A stretch of 64,000 bases of DNA from Malania oleifera (taxonomy: Eukaryota; Streptophyta; Magnoliopsida; Santalales; Ximeniaceae), in NCBI RefSeq assembly GCF_029873635.1, contig NC_080426.1, forward strand, positions 51,970,093 through 52,034,092, read 5' to 3'. Below, piece after piece: positions 47,127 through 58,090 of the stretch. Made by a program: the position numbers and the translations under genes. The notes under the pieces are model-generated. The model worked only from the letters and a program-made list of their open reading frames with translations. It searched no databases and was not told the origin of the DNA. How positions within the stretch are numbered: the first letter of the stretch is position 1; every line of letters begins with the position of its first letter.

Positions 47127-47472
47127 ATGGACCCTGGAAACAACAATGCATGCGTTGGTGGTAGTAGTGGTGTAGCGCCTTCCAGTATGGGCGACCATGA
47201 CTCGGACCAGGTGCTGCGCAGTGTAGCACATCAAGTTATGGCAAAAATTTCCTAAAATAGCAGAGAACAGGGCTTCCTACTAGCTAATCAGGGTTGTACG
47301 ATCCAGCAGTTCACCGACCTAAATCCTCTAACATTTTTAGGAGGATGCAACCCTATAGTTGTTGAAAACTGGATGCAGGAAATTGAGAAAAAACCTGACG
47401 ATATTGCATTGTATTGATGAACAGAGGGTCCTCTTTGCTACAGTTGACGGGTGAGGCTGAGAGGTGGTGGAT
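47127..47472 (+). pseudogene. A gag relic, part 1
   Basis: It starts ATGGACCCTGGAAACAAC (MDPGNNNACVGG) after TCATTGCAGG. The N-terminus is Gly/Ser-rich, then comes DQVLRSVAHQVMAK, clearly related to the F gag. A stop follows in the next codons, then LANQGCTIQQFTDLNPLTFLGG and VVENWMQEIEK at the start of the capsid domain. It is cut at 47472 by solo LTR C; the frame resumes at 49864. Confidence 0.87.
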
Positions 47473-49858
47473 TGTAACGCCTCAAACCCTTAAACCCGGG
47501 TCCGGTGCATTATACCTAACAAAATCCTGATAATCCATAAATAAACATATACGTAGCGGAAAACATAAACATAGTCTCCATAAACATAATACCATAATAC
47601 CAGAGTTTACTAATTCCTATCTACAATCCACACTATCCATTCTTCACCTGCATTTCCATATATTCACGCATCTCCAAAACATTTCAGTATTCACAATCAT
47701 TCCTTCCTCAACAGACTTAAAACATAACAACATAAAACATAAAGCAAAAAATTAAACTTTATACAACCCCGTAGTTTAACAAAAATATATCCTTTCTCTT
47801 TACAATTCTCAAAAGACTATAAACCCTCGAGCTTTCTAGGCTCGACCTCGAGGATGTCCGAAAAAATAAATAATCATATTCAGATAAAACACATCTCAGT
47901 AAGGGAAGAAACAATATATTAAAAACAGCGTGTGGCTAACATGAGGTTTATAAATATCAATTTTAATTACATTTGCAAAAAATTACCATAAACACTGAAA
48001 TCATTCTCTGAGCCTAACCAAACACATATAAAAGATTTAATCCATAAGATTACCTAAGGATAGGGGTGATTACCCGTTCATACAAGTAGCACCCCTCTGT
48101 TATGATATTTTTGGCAACTAGAAGGTCACAACTAAAGCATACCAACGCACTCACCTTACTCAGTAAGCCCTCAAGTATTAGATTGATCTCGCACTCACAC
48201 AGTTCAACAAAAGTTTACTAGTGAAGGTCCCAAGGAAAAGGCAATCTACCTGCCCATACAAGTAGGTTCCTTCTTCCCTAGTATGTTATGCAGCTACTGC
48301 CACATCTAAAGTTAGTGCACTCACCTTTCTCAGCAAGCCCTCGGGCGAAGAGTATGCCTCACCCAATCATAACATGTTCTAACAGCGTAAATACTTCTAA
48401 TAACATAGTACATTATTCTTTCTACCATTATTCAACCATTCACATCTATTCATGTTCATAGCTTAAACATAACATTACATTTCACTTTAAGTGACTCTTT
48501 CCATTCATATCGTTCACATTTCACGTTTCATTCCATTATCATTTCATTGTCATTACATTGCATTTTCCTTTCTTTCATTTATGCTATAGCTAGTCTTTAG
48601 CCATCATTAGTTAATCTACAGTTCCTTTTAACTGTCATTAGTTAGTCTACATAGAAATGTGTTAGAATCTGCTAACATGGCTTTTTTCAGCTGGCTTACA
48701 TTTACATGGTTGCATTAACATATACAAGCAGCATAGTCCATAACATATTTTATTCTAAATGCTTTACTTACTTAGCCTGCATCTCATACATTTAACATAT
48801 ATTTGTACAGAACTTACATTTACTCATGCCACACAATTTAACAGTAAAATTCATACATATTCCTGTAAAATAGGCCAATCAACTTTTAATTTTCATATAC
48901 TGAAAATATATCTTTCATTTCTTACATAATTATCCTAAAAATATTATTCACTTTCATTGGTTCATTTTCACATATACATAGCTATATAAGTAATCCTAGG
49001 CTCAGAAAACATAGTTTTCATGACTGACATTTTATACCCAAGTGGAAACTCCTATACATATATATAACATGGTCCATTTTATTTAATACATAAAAACCTA
49101 ATTTAATATATAATTTTCCCTTACCTAAATCCTGAACTACGCCTGTAGGATCCCCAAACCGATACCCACGGCGTTCACTTAGACCCTGAATCCAAAAATC
49201 TTAGTTTAATTAAATAAACCCCAACTGACTTAAATCTTAAGAAAAAGACTTATTTAATTCTCCCTAAGCTCCAAATAACAATATTCATTAAGAAATTCCT
49301 AAAATAACTCACTTACCATGATTTTGGGATTTTTACCAAACCTCTTAAACCAACGATCAGCTCCTACAGCCTTGCCGAGAACGATCCTACGAACCTCGTG
49401 GTGGTTTCGGATCGTCAAATCTAGCTCAAAATCAAAGAGAGGAGGCTGGTGGAACCCTTTTCTAGAGAGAGAGAAAGAATAATCCCGAATTTCCTCGTTG
49501 AGAATGAGAGAAATTCAATTTATAGGTAGGGCTTCGTCGACAAGACGCATGGGTTCATCGACAAGACACGCGGGTTCGACGACGAGTCACTATAGATACT
49601 TTATCGACGAGAAGATACTTTTGTCAATGAATTTCAGAGTTTAATATTTATTCTCTTGGGATTCCTTCATCGACGATGGACTGAAGTTCGTTGACGATCT
49701 CTATAAGGACACTCGTCGACGAAGATAGGACATTCGTCGACGAGGTCTGCTATTCCTTCTAAAATCTTTCTTTCCTTTTTTCCTTATTATCCGTGAATCC
49801 ATTTCATTTATTATACTTCCTAATTATTTTAATAATTTCAATTCTCTGGGTCATTACA
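47473..49858 (-). mobile_element. Solo LTR C, gypsy family B/C/D
   Basis: A 2386-bp insertion runs from TGTAACGCC to GGTCATTACA. Target copies TGGAT (47468-47472) and TGGAC (49859-49863) differ by one C-to-T. It is collinear with D and B. At its right end it holds a CGTCGACGA array (49535-49750) like those in F, G, H and I. No internal region remains. Confidence 0.92.
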
Positions 49859-49863
49859 TGGAC

Positions 49864-50917
49864 AACCATGAAATTGTTAGAGGAATAGAGACCCGTACCA
49901 GTAGTCATGACTTGGAGCCAATTTAAGGAGGTGTTCTTCAACTGATATTTCCCTACCACTATTAGAGAAGCTAAGGTAGAAGAATTCTTGAATTTGATGC
50001 AGGGGCATCTGACGGTCCAACAATACACGGAGAAGTTTATTGAGCTATTGCACTTTGCCCCATATATTGTCCCAGACGAGGCTAAGAAGGCAAGGCAGTT
50101 CGAGAGGGGCTTAAGACAAGAAATCTATGAACATGTGGCCATTTTAAAAGTCCAAGATTTCTTAGAGTTGGTTGACAAGGCTGTTGTAGCAGAGGTGAGT
50201 AGGCAGAGGGGTACTGGGATATAGAGCCAGAGAAAGAGGCCCACGCCTCCTAGGTTTTAGGCGAGTACTAGCCGGGGCCCATGGAGGGGAGACTAGTATG
50301 GCGGAGGTCAGAGGCAAGTGACGGGAAACCATGGGTATCAAGGCGAGTAGATGTGTCCTATCTGACCTAGATGTAACAAAAGGCAAATGGAAGAATGCCA
50401 TGTGGGAAGAAATATCTGCTATCGGTGTGGGAGACCGGGACACATTGCTTGGGCATGTTATGGGCTATTGATCAACGCACCAGCTCCTAGACCATTCCAG
50501 GGAAATAATCAGGTGCCTTGAGGAGGCCAAAAGAGGAACACAGCCTCGGCCAGAGTCTATGCGATGACATGGGGAGATGCTGAGGTTGCGAGCGATGTCG
50601 TGACAGGTACTATTACTGTTTTATCATATAAAGTTGTTGTTTTATTTGACTCAAGGGCTACATATTCTTTCGTTTCTATGGTCTATGTCAAACTATGTGG
50701 GATGGAAACCCAGCTATTAGACACTGAGTTGTAAGTGGCAACACCGATAGGGTCAGTAGTGAGGTGTCAAAAGGTGCTTAGAGATTATCCAGTGGGCATT
50801 CAGGGAAGAGTATTACCTGTTGATCTTGTCATATTAGATATGTAAGGATTTGATATGATTTTGGATATGGACTGGCTAGTAGCTAACTATGCCAGTATTG
50901 ATTGTCATTAGAAAGAT
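49864..50917 (+). pseudogene. A gag part 2 and protease relic
   Basis: The capsid domain continues: [45 protein letters not shown] and [15 protein letters not shown] (49988-50220). A degraded basic stretch leads to the zinc knuckle NICYRCGRPGHIAWACYG (about 50410-50465). Protease begins near 50560 (RVYAMTWGDAEVASDVVTG). Its active site reads VVLFDSRATYSFVS at 50637-50680: the family Gly of D-(T/S)-G is Arg, so it would be inactive. It ends DMILDMDWLVANYASIDCH, then a stop. Several other stops are present. Confidence 0.88.
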
Positions 50918-52433
50918 GTGGTATTTAGGCCTCCTAGAGAGCAGGAATTCAGATTCGTGGGATTTTCTGTGCATGCCCCACCACAGTTGGTGTCAGCTAT
51001 TCAAGTAAGGAGACTACTCCATGATGTTTGCCAGGGGTACATAGTGTATATAAAGGAAGTGCAAGAGGGAGAATTGAAACTTGTTGATATTCTAGTCGTC
51101 AAGGAATTTTTAGATCTTTTTCCAAAAGAGTTACCTGGTTTACCACCAGATCGTGAAATTGAGTTTGTTGTTGTTCTACTCCCAGGATCAGCACCGATTT
51201 CTAAAGCACCCTACATAATGGTTCCAACTGAATTGAAAGAACTGAAAGACCAGTTGCAAGAATTATTAGACAAAGGGTTTATCAGGCCTAGTGTGTAGAG
51301 TGCCAGTTTTATTTGTAAAGAAGAAAGACGGGATGATGAGGATGTGTATAGACTACAGAGAGATAAATAAAGTGACAATAAAGAACAAGTATCATCTTCC
51401 CCGTATTGATGATTTATTTGATCAGCTCCAGGGAACCCGGATCTACTCTAAGATTGATCTTTGGTCAGGATACCATCAAGTAAAAATTAAAGTAACGATG
51501 TTCCAAAGATAGCTTTCTGAACCAAGTATGGCCACTATGAGTTTTTGGTTATGCCCTTTGGATTAATCAATGCACCAATAGTGTTTATGGACCTAATGAA
51601 TAGGGTATTCCACCAGTTTTTGGACTAGTTCGTTGTTGTTTTTATTGATGATATTCTGGTCTACTCAAAGAGTTTTGAGGAGCACGGAGATCATCTAAGG
51701 ATGGTCCTACAGGTGTTGAAAGAAAAGAAGTTGTATGCTAAGTTTAAGAAATTTGAATTCTGGCTGAAGGAAGTTACGTTCAAGAATGGTATTTTGGTAG
51801 ATCCGAGCAAGATAGAAGCAGTGGTGAATTGGACAAGGCCGAGAAATGTTTAGGAGATCCAAAATTTCTTGGGTCTAGTGGGATACTACCGGCTATTTGT
51901 AGAGTATTTTTTCAGGTTATTAGGTCCTCTAACACGGCCCACGAGGAAAAGTGTGAATGAGTGGACCGACAAATGTGAGCAGAGTTTTCAGGAGTTGAAG
52001 AAGCTACTCGTCACCGCACCAGTTTTGACCATTCCATCAGGGGATGGAGATTATGTGATCTATAGTGACGCGTCTCTGAACGGATTTGGGTGTGTATTGA
52101 TGCAAAAAGGAAATATTGTGGCATACGCATCTCGGCAACTCAAGGAATATGAAGAGAACTACCCGACACGTGATTTAGAGTTGGCTACAGTGGTGTACGC
52201 CTTAAAGATCTGGAAGCATTATCTGTATGGTGGGAAATGCGAGATCTTTACAAATCATAAGAGATTGAAATATTTCTTCACACAGAAAGAGTTGAATATC
52301 AGGCATAGGATATGGTTGGAGTTAATTAAATATTACGATTGTACCATCAGTTACCACCCAAGGAAAGCAAATGTGGTAGCTGATGCCTTGAGTCAGAAAT
52401 CAGGGAATGCCTCTACGTCAGTAGTGGTGATGC
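50918..52433 (+). pseudogene. A reverse transcriptase and RNase H relic
   Basis: Motifs in order: EQEFRFVGFSVHAPPQLVSAIQV, ELPGLPPDREIEF, SAPISKAPYIM, FIRPSV, then a short deletion and frameshift at 51293. [68 protein letters not shown] (about 51637-51700) and [15 protein letters not shown] follow. The LGHV segment between VTF and the VDPSK block is deleted in frame. RNase H is well kept (51869-52438 is open): [53 protein letters not shown] and [12 protein letters not shown]. Insert H interrupts it at 52433. Confidence 0.92.
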
Positions 52434-53439
52434 TGTGACGACCTGCTTAATTTTCACATTTTTTTTAAAATAAAATCAATATCACAAATCCCAGTTCAGC
52501 AGATCATAACCCACCTGGACCCGTGGTACCAGGGATAAATCAGAACACGATACAGAAACCTAAGTAGCAGGAAACATATATTCACAATATTGTAAATACA
52601 AAACATCCATCATATTACTACAAATACCAAAGTCACTATACCACTGTATTTCATTATATACACATCTCAAACAAAATCTAGGGACATTTCCCCCAAAAAT
52701 CGAACTCTCTTTGCTAAAACTGACCCTTCAAAAAGGGCAGACAACAGCTCTAGATCAGCGGGACTTTTCCTGCTCTCCTATTTGGGGCTCCTGAAAAGTT
52801 TATAAAATTTTGGGGTGAGATACCTCTCAGTAAGGGAAATAAACTAATACCAGTGTGTGGGAACATGAGTATTTCGTGTTCTACATATACCATACATAAT
52901 ATATTTAGTAACTGTTTTGTCAAATCTGGGAAAACATATATATATCAAATCATGGCAGAACATACTGCATTTTCATAAAAAAATCTCATCTCATAATAAT
53001 AATAACAATAATAATAACATAAAAACATTCCTGGTAGGTTAGCTGACTGTTGTCGTGTATTACCCCACATGACTGGGTTGTGTGGCCCAAAGGCGGGACT
53101 TGACAATGGTTGGCCAACCATTACCAAGTCAAAAGTACAGTCTGTAAGTCTGATGGGTCTGCCAGAGTTGGTCCGTACACTAGGGGCGATCACACACTTC
53201 TTAAAAACCACATCGACCATCCAATCTCACATCACTCCATACAACGGCGTTAACACAAATATCATGATCACGAAGATCATGGACACATAGCAACGGTACC
53301 GTGCAAATGCTAGCCTAAACTAAGCCAACCAGGTTCTGATATCATATAACATATACTGAAACTGTGATACATGGATATTTCATATCATTAATTACAAAAT
53401 CAATCATATCATTTTACATATATACACGTATGTCATGAA

Positions 53440-53720
53440 AATCATCGGCCCGTACGACGATATTACACATTTTATCATAACTCGGCTTGTACGTCGGCAA
53501 ATCATAGCACAGGCCATACGCTAGCAAATCACTTCATAGCGCGGCCCGTACGCTGGCAAATCACATCATAGCACAGCCCGTACACTGGCAAATCACATCA
53601 TAGCACAGCCCATACGCTGGCAAATCACATTATAGCACAGCCCGTACGCCGGCAAATCACATCATAGTACGGCCTGTACGCCAGCAAATCACATCATAGT
53701 ACGGCCCGTACGCCGGCAAA
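53440..53720. repeat. Tandem field with CCCGTACGC units in H
   Basis: Eight to nine units of about 32 bp, based on CATAGCACGGCCCGTACGCYGGCAAATCACAT. Each unit centres on the palindrome CGTACG or a one-base variant and carries GGCAAATCA. Confidence 0.92.
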
Positions 53721-53818
53721 CATATATAAAAATCCCTATCATAATCCCATTCCAGATAATAGTATTTCACAACATTTTATACTCATGCCACACTGAACAG
53801 ATTTTCCGCATATTTAAC

Positions 53819-54054
53819 ATATCATCATTTTAACCATATTTTCCCCAATAGAAGTCATATATAAATATATTCATTTCCCTGAAATCAAATGATATATATA
53901 CATACATTTTATTAAAAGAACTAGCTTAGTTTATCCATATCATCATTTTAACCATATTTTCCCAAATATAAGTCATATATAAATATATTCATTTCCCTGA
54001 AATCAAATGCTATATATACATACATTTTATTAAAAGAACTAGCTTAGTTTATCC
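53819..54054. repeat. 118-bp tandem duplication in H
   Basis: Units 53819-53936 and 53937-54054, starting ATATCATCATTTTAACC and ending CTTAGTTTATCC, differ by only a few bases. Confidence 0.93.
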
Positions 54055-54353
54055 CCTTACCTAGCTACTGAGAAAGCTCCCAAAATATTCTAATCTAACA
54101 CCAGTAGGATTTTTTGACCAATACCTTGAAAATGAAAACTCCCAGTATTAAACTTTAGTATTTCCATGTGTATATCATTTCCTATAACTATCGCAAGACC
54201 AAATTTGGCTTAAAAAGCCTTACCTCAACTTAGGGATGATTTCCAACTTGCTTTCACCAATGATCCGCTCCGGAAAATTTGGAGAGAACTTCTCTATGAG
54301 CTTCGTGGTAACTTCAAACTGTCAATCCGACGTAAATTTAGCCCGAAATCGAA

Positions 54354-54387
54354 GAGAGAGAGAGAGAGAGAAAGAGAACCGAAGGGG

Positions 54388-54438
<51 letters not shown>
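54354..54438. repeat. GA microsatellite in H
   Basis: Two GA runs separated by AACCGAAGGGGGG. On the strand of the LTR it reads as CT, at the same relative place as the CT runs in A and L. Confidence 0.93.
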
Positions 54439-54441
<3 letters not shown>

Positions 54442-54742
54442 AGTTAGCTTCATTAGTAAGTTAAAAATCCGGATTTTGATATTTATAGAACAGGGAATTC
54501 GTCGACGAATCCTTTAATAAATTTGTCAACAAAATTCAGTCCTCGTTGATGAAATTCAGTCATCTCAAACCTCTCTCGGTATGTCCTCGGCGACAAATCC
54601 CTTGTATTCATCGAAGAATTCTCTTATGATTCCCTCGGTTATTCCTTTTAAAGTGCAATGACCTCCTCCTTCTGTTACTGTTTTCCATTTCCCTTCCTCT
54701 TTATTATTTAAATCCTATTATTATTCGGGTCGTTACAGATAC

Positions 54743-56230
54743 AACATCATATCGGAATTGATTTGGAAAGGCTTGGGGTAGAACTGGTAGAGGGAGATCA
54801 CCAGGCATTTATTGCTAGCCTGGTACTTCAGCTAACTTTGCCAAAGAAAATTAAAACTGCTCAAATGCAAGACGCAAAATTAGTAAAGATCAGAGATAAA
54901 GTATAGAGTGGACAGGGAGTTGATTTTACTATTTCAGATGATGACGCTCTAAGGTTTGGTGCCAGACTATGCGTACCTGCAGATCCTAAAATTAAAAGAA
55001 GCATCTTGGAAGAGGCACATTGATCCTTGTATATAGTGCACCCAAGAAGCATTAAAATGTATAGGGATCTTCGGGAATCCTTTGGGTGGAGTAATATAAA
55101 GAAAAAGATAGCTAAGTATGTAGAGCAATGTTTGACGTGTCAATAGGTAAAAACTGAGCACTAGAGACCGGCGGGAAAATTACAACCACTCCACATTCCT
55201 GAGTGAAAGTGGGAACATATTTCTATGGATTTTGTTATAGGATTGCCGCCAGCACTTCATGGTCAGGATGCTACTGGGTAATTGTAGACCGATTAACAAA
55301 AACTTTCCACTTTCTTCCTATTAGAGTTGGTTACTCCATGAGTAGGTTAGTAGAGATATATATACAGGAGATGGTGAGATTACATGGAGTGCTGGTGTCC
55401 ATCATCTTTAACCGAGACCCACAGTTCACATTGCAGTTTTGGAAATGTTTATAAAGAGCCATGGGTAGACAGCTGACATTCAGTACGGCATTTCATCCTC
55501 CAACCAATGGACAAAAGGAGAGGACAATTCAAATACTAGAGGATATGTTGTGAGCTTGTGTGTTCGATTTTGGTGGTAGGTGGATGTAGTACATGCCACT
55601 AGTTGAATTTGCTTATAATAACAGCTAAGAGGCCACCATTGGGATGACACCTTATGAGACGTTATATGGTGGGAGGTGCTGATCCCCATTATATTGGGAT
55701 GAAACTTGTGAGAGGCAAATTTTGGGACCGGAGTTGGTTCAACAAACTTCAGAGAAAGTCAAACTCATAAGAGATAGAATCCGAATAGCTCAGAGTCAGT
55801 AAAAAAGTTATGTCGATACTCGCCGGCAAAAGTTGGAATTTGGTGCATAAGATCATGTGTTTTTGAAAATTGCACTGATGAAAGGGGTGATAAGGTTTGG
55901 AAGGAAGGGTAAGTTGAGCCCTAGGTACATTAGATCATTCGAGATACTTGAAAGAGTGCCTACAGGTTAGCCTTACCACCAGTTCTATCTAGAATTCATG
56001 ACGTATTTCATGTGTTCATGTTGAGAAAATACGTCCTGGATCCCTCTCACTTCATAGCTATGAGGCACTGGAGCTTGGAAATACCTTGTCATATGAAGAA
56101 GTGCCTATTCAGATTCTAGATCAGAAGGAACAGGGGTTACGCACAAAGAGGATTCCACTGGTAAAAGTATTGTGGCGCAACCATGCAGTTGAGGAGGCTT
56201 CATGGGGATTAAAGGAATAGATGCGCCAGC
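54743..56230 (+). pseudogene. A integrase relic
   Basis: It resumes after H with IGIDLERLGVELVEGDHQAFIASLV (54750-54830). The zinc-binding end is EQCLTCQ at about 55119. The core has MDFVIGLPPALHG (first Asp), IIFNRDPQF (second Asp changed to Asn) and NGQKERTIQ (Glu kept). LVEFAYNNS and MTPYET follow. The C-terminal part has many frame breaks but still gives RIHDVFHVFMLRKYVLDPS near 55990-56045. Stops are dense from 55140. It is more decayed than F integrase, as expected if A is older. Confidence 0.9.
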
Positions 56231-56542
56231 GTTATCTACATATGTTCAGTGGATATAAGAAATGAGATATTAAAAATAAAATAAATAACAGTGTATGTAT
56301 ATTTTGACTTGTATAGTATAGTGTAGGATAGTTAGTGTTTTTGGTTTTAGGTTATAAATGATTTTGGGAGAGTTTTATTTTTCTTTGAATGATTGTAATC
56401 TCCCAGAACTCTTTTTTATAACCACGGTATTCCTCCGCCATAAGTGAGGGTAATTAATAAAATTACAACGAGTTTTTCTCAGAGTTTGATATATAACATA
56501 GATGGCAAATTTCGAGGACGAAATTTCATAAGGAGAGGAGAA
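56231..56542 (+). promoter_or_regulatory. A tail and polypurine tract
   Basis: The non-coding tail has CCACGGTATTCCTCCGCCAT and AAGTGAGGGTAATTAATAAA (56421-56462), conserved with L. GAGGACGAAATTTCAT precedes the tract AAGGAGAGGAGAA (56530-56542), which abuts the LTR. Confidence 0.87.
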
Positions 56543-56804
56543 TGTAGAGACCCAAAAAATATAGCATTGATAATAAATAAGAAAAGGATGGAAAATGGGT
56601 TGGTAAGGAGAAAATCGGCGACTGTTTTCTGGAGTGTTAAGAAAATTGTTGACGGTTATATGGTTTTACCGCAGCCGGGTAAATAGGTAGACGATAAAAA
56701 TTGGGCTGGTTAAAGAGAAAAAATGGTGATGGTTTTCTAGGAGCCTAAGAAAACCATCGACGGTTTCTGCTAGAGACAGAATACTTATAAAGGGTTGCAT
56801 GTCA

Positions 56805-56810
<6 letters not shown>

Positions 56811-56876
<66 letters not shown>
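56811..56876. repeat. CT microsatellite in the A 3' LTR
   Basis: About 30 CT units; the 5' LTR has a shorter CT run at 31067-31112. Confidence 0.95.
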
Positions 56877-57344
56877 ATCTCTCTTTCTTCATTTTCTCAC
56901 TCTAAAATCACCCAATTGATGATCAGACTTCGTATCTAGGGCCTAGCGACGATTCTTTTCAATTTGATTAGAGCAGAATTATGTTATGAGAATCCCAGGC
57001 ACCATCCCAAACTGAAGTAAGGAAGTTATTTATGATGTTGGTTGGTGCTTTAATTAGTTTAATGGGTGTATAGGCTTTGGAATGTGAATATGAACATTAT
57101 TCTATGGTGAATTGATAAATTGGGATTTTTGGAATACAAGGTTTTGGTGTGAATGTCGCAGGCACGGATCTAGGGTTTCTACAAGTGTTTCCTTAGGAAA
57201 TGAGGTAAGGGTGATAAATAGTAAATTATTTGATGTTTCCTTGGTTAAATGAAGTATGTGGGTCCGAGAAAAATGTGAATATGATATTATTCTGAGGTCA
57301 CATGATTTTAGGATATTAGAGTTTCGAACGTCGTGGGCGTAAGT

Positions 57345-57447
57345 ATAGTGTATTTGCAGACCTCTCGATAATCAGGTAAGGGGAATATGTTACGCCATAG
57401 TGTATTTGCAGACCTCTCGATAATCAGGTAAGGGAATATATTACGCC
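57345..57447 (+). repeat. 52-bp tandem duplication in the A 3' LTR
   Basis: Two units starting ATAGTGTATTTGCAGACCTC (57345, 57397) and ending ACGCC. The 5' LTR has one unit near 31577-31627, so the duplication arose after insertion or during replication of this copy. Confidence 0.92.
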
Positions 57448-57734
57448 AGTTAATTTTCAAAAATATTATCAATTAAAGTATAACATGTGTTTATGGGATT
57501 TTAGCGTATGATTTACTGAATATTATATAATATAAATTTAAAGTATGAAATTTGGATTTTACATCTGTTGTATGTTTGTGAAAATTCAAAAATTTGGGTT
57601 ATAAGAAGTTTTACAAATGATATATTATTTTTATATAGCAGGAAAATAAAGTTTTCCAGTACAGATTATAGTATAAGAATTTCATTTAAAATTGTGTGGC
57701 ATAAGAAATATCAAATACATTATAGAGATTTAAT

Positions 57735-58090
57735 ACAGAGTTTTATACAACTTTTATAGAACCATGATATACAACTTTTACAAAGCCGTGATTTATACAG
57801 CTTTCACAGAACCATGATCTACAACTTTTACAGAACCATGATTTTATACAGCTTTCACAGAACCATGATATACAACTTTTACAGAACCATGATATACAAC
57901 TTTTACAGAACCATGATTTTATACCTCTTTCACAGAACCATGATATACAGTCATTACAGAACCATGATAAACAGTTATTACAAAACCATGATATACAGTT
58001 ATTACAAAGCTATGATTTACAGTTTATATAGAATCATGGTATTATAGTTTATACAGAATCATGGTATTACAATTTATTACAGAATCACGG
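57735..58090 (+). repeat. AACCATGATATACA repeat field, 3' LTR copy
   Basis: About 15 imperfect units of 22-24 bp built on ACAGAACCATGATATACAAC. A chance open frame through the field gives a repeating MIYNFYRT-like peptide; I do not regard it as a gene. Confidence 0.9.

Larger units (their letters stand above)
52434..54737 (-). mobile_element. Solo LTR H, gypsy family G/H
   Basis: A 2304-bp insertion runs from TGTGACGACC to GGTCGTTACA. Target copies GATGC (52429-52433) and GATAC (54738-54742) differ by one G-to-A. Reverse-complemented it starts TGTAACGACCCGAATAATAA, as G does. It contains GAGATACCTCTCAGTAAGG, a CCCGTACG tandem field, a 118-bp tandem duplication, a GA microsatellite and TCGTCGACGA-type repeats (54500-54640). 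Confidence 0.9.

Noticed and set aside
53440-53720. A possible CRISPR-like array (regular 32-bp units)
   Set aside because: Units are directly tandem with no unique spacers, lie inside a solo LTR of a plant gypsy element, and vary gradually between units.
57814-58047. A repetitive peptide frame (MIYNFYRT units)
   Set aside because: It is a chance reading through the ACCATGATATACA repeat field of an LTR; the 5' LTR copy does not keep the same frame.
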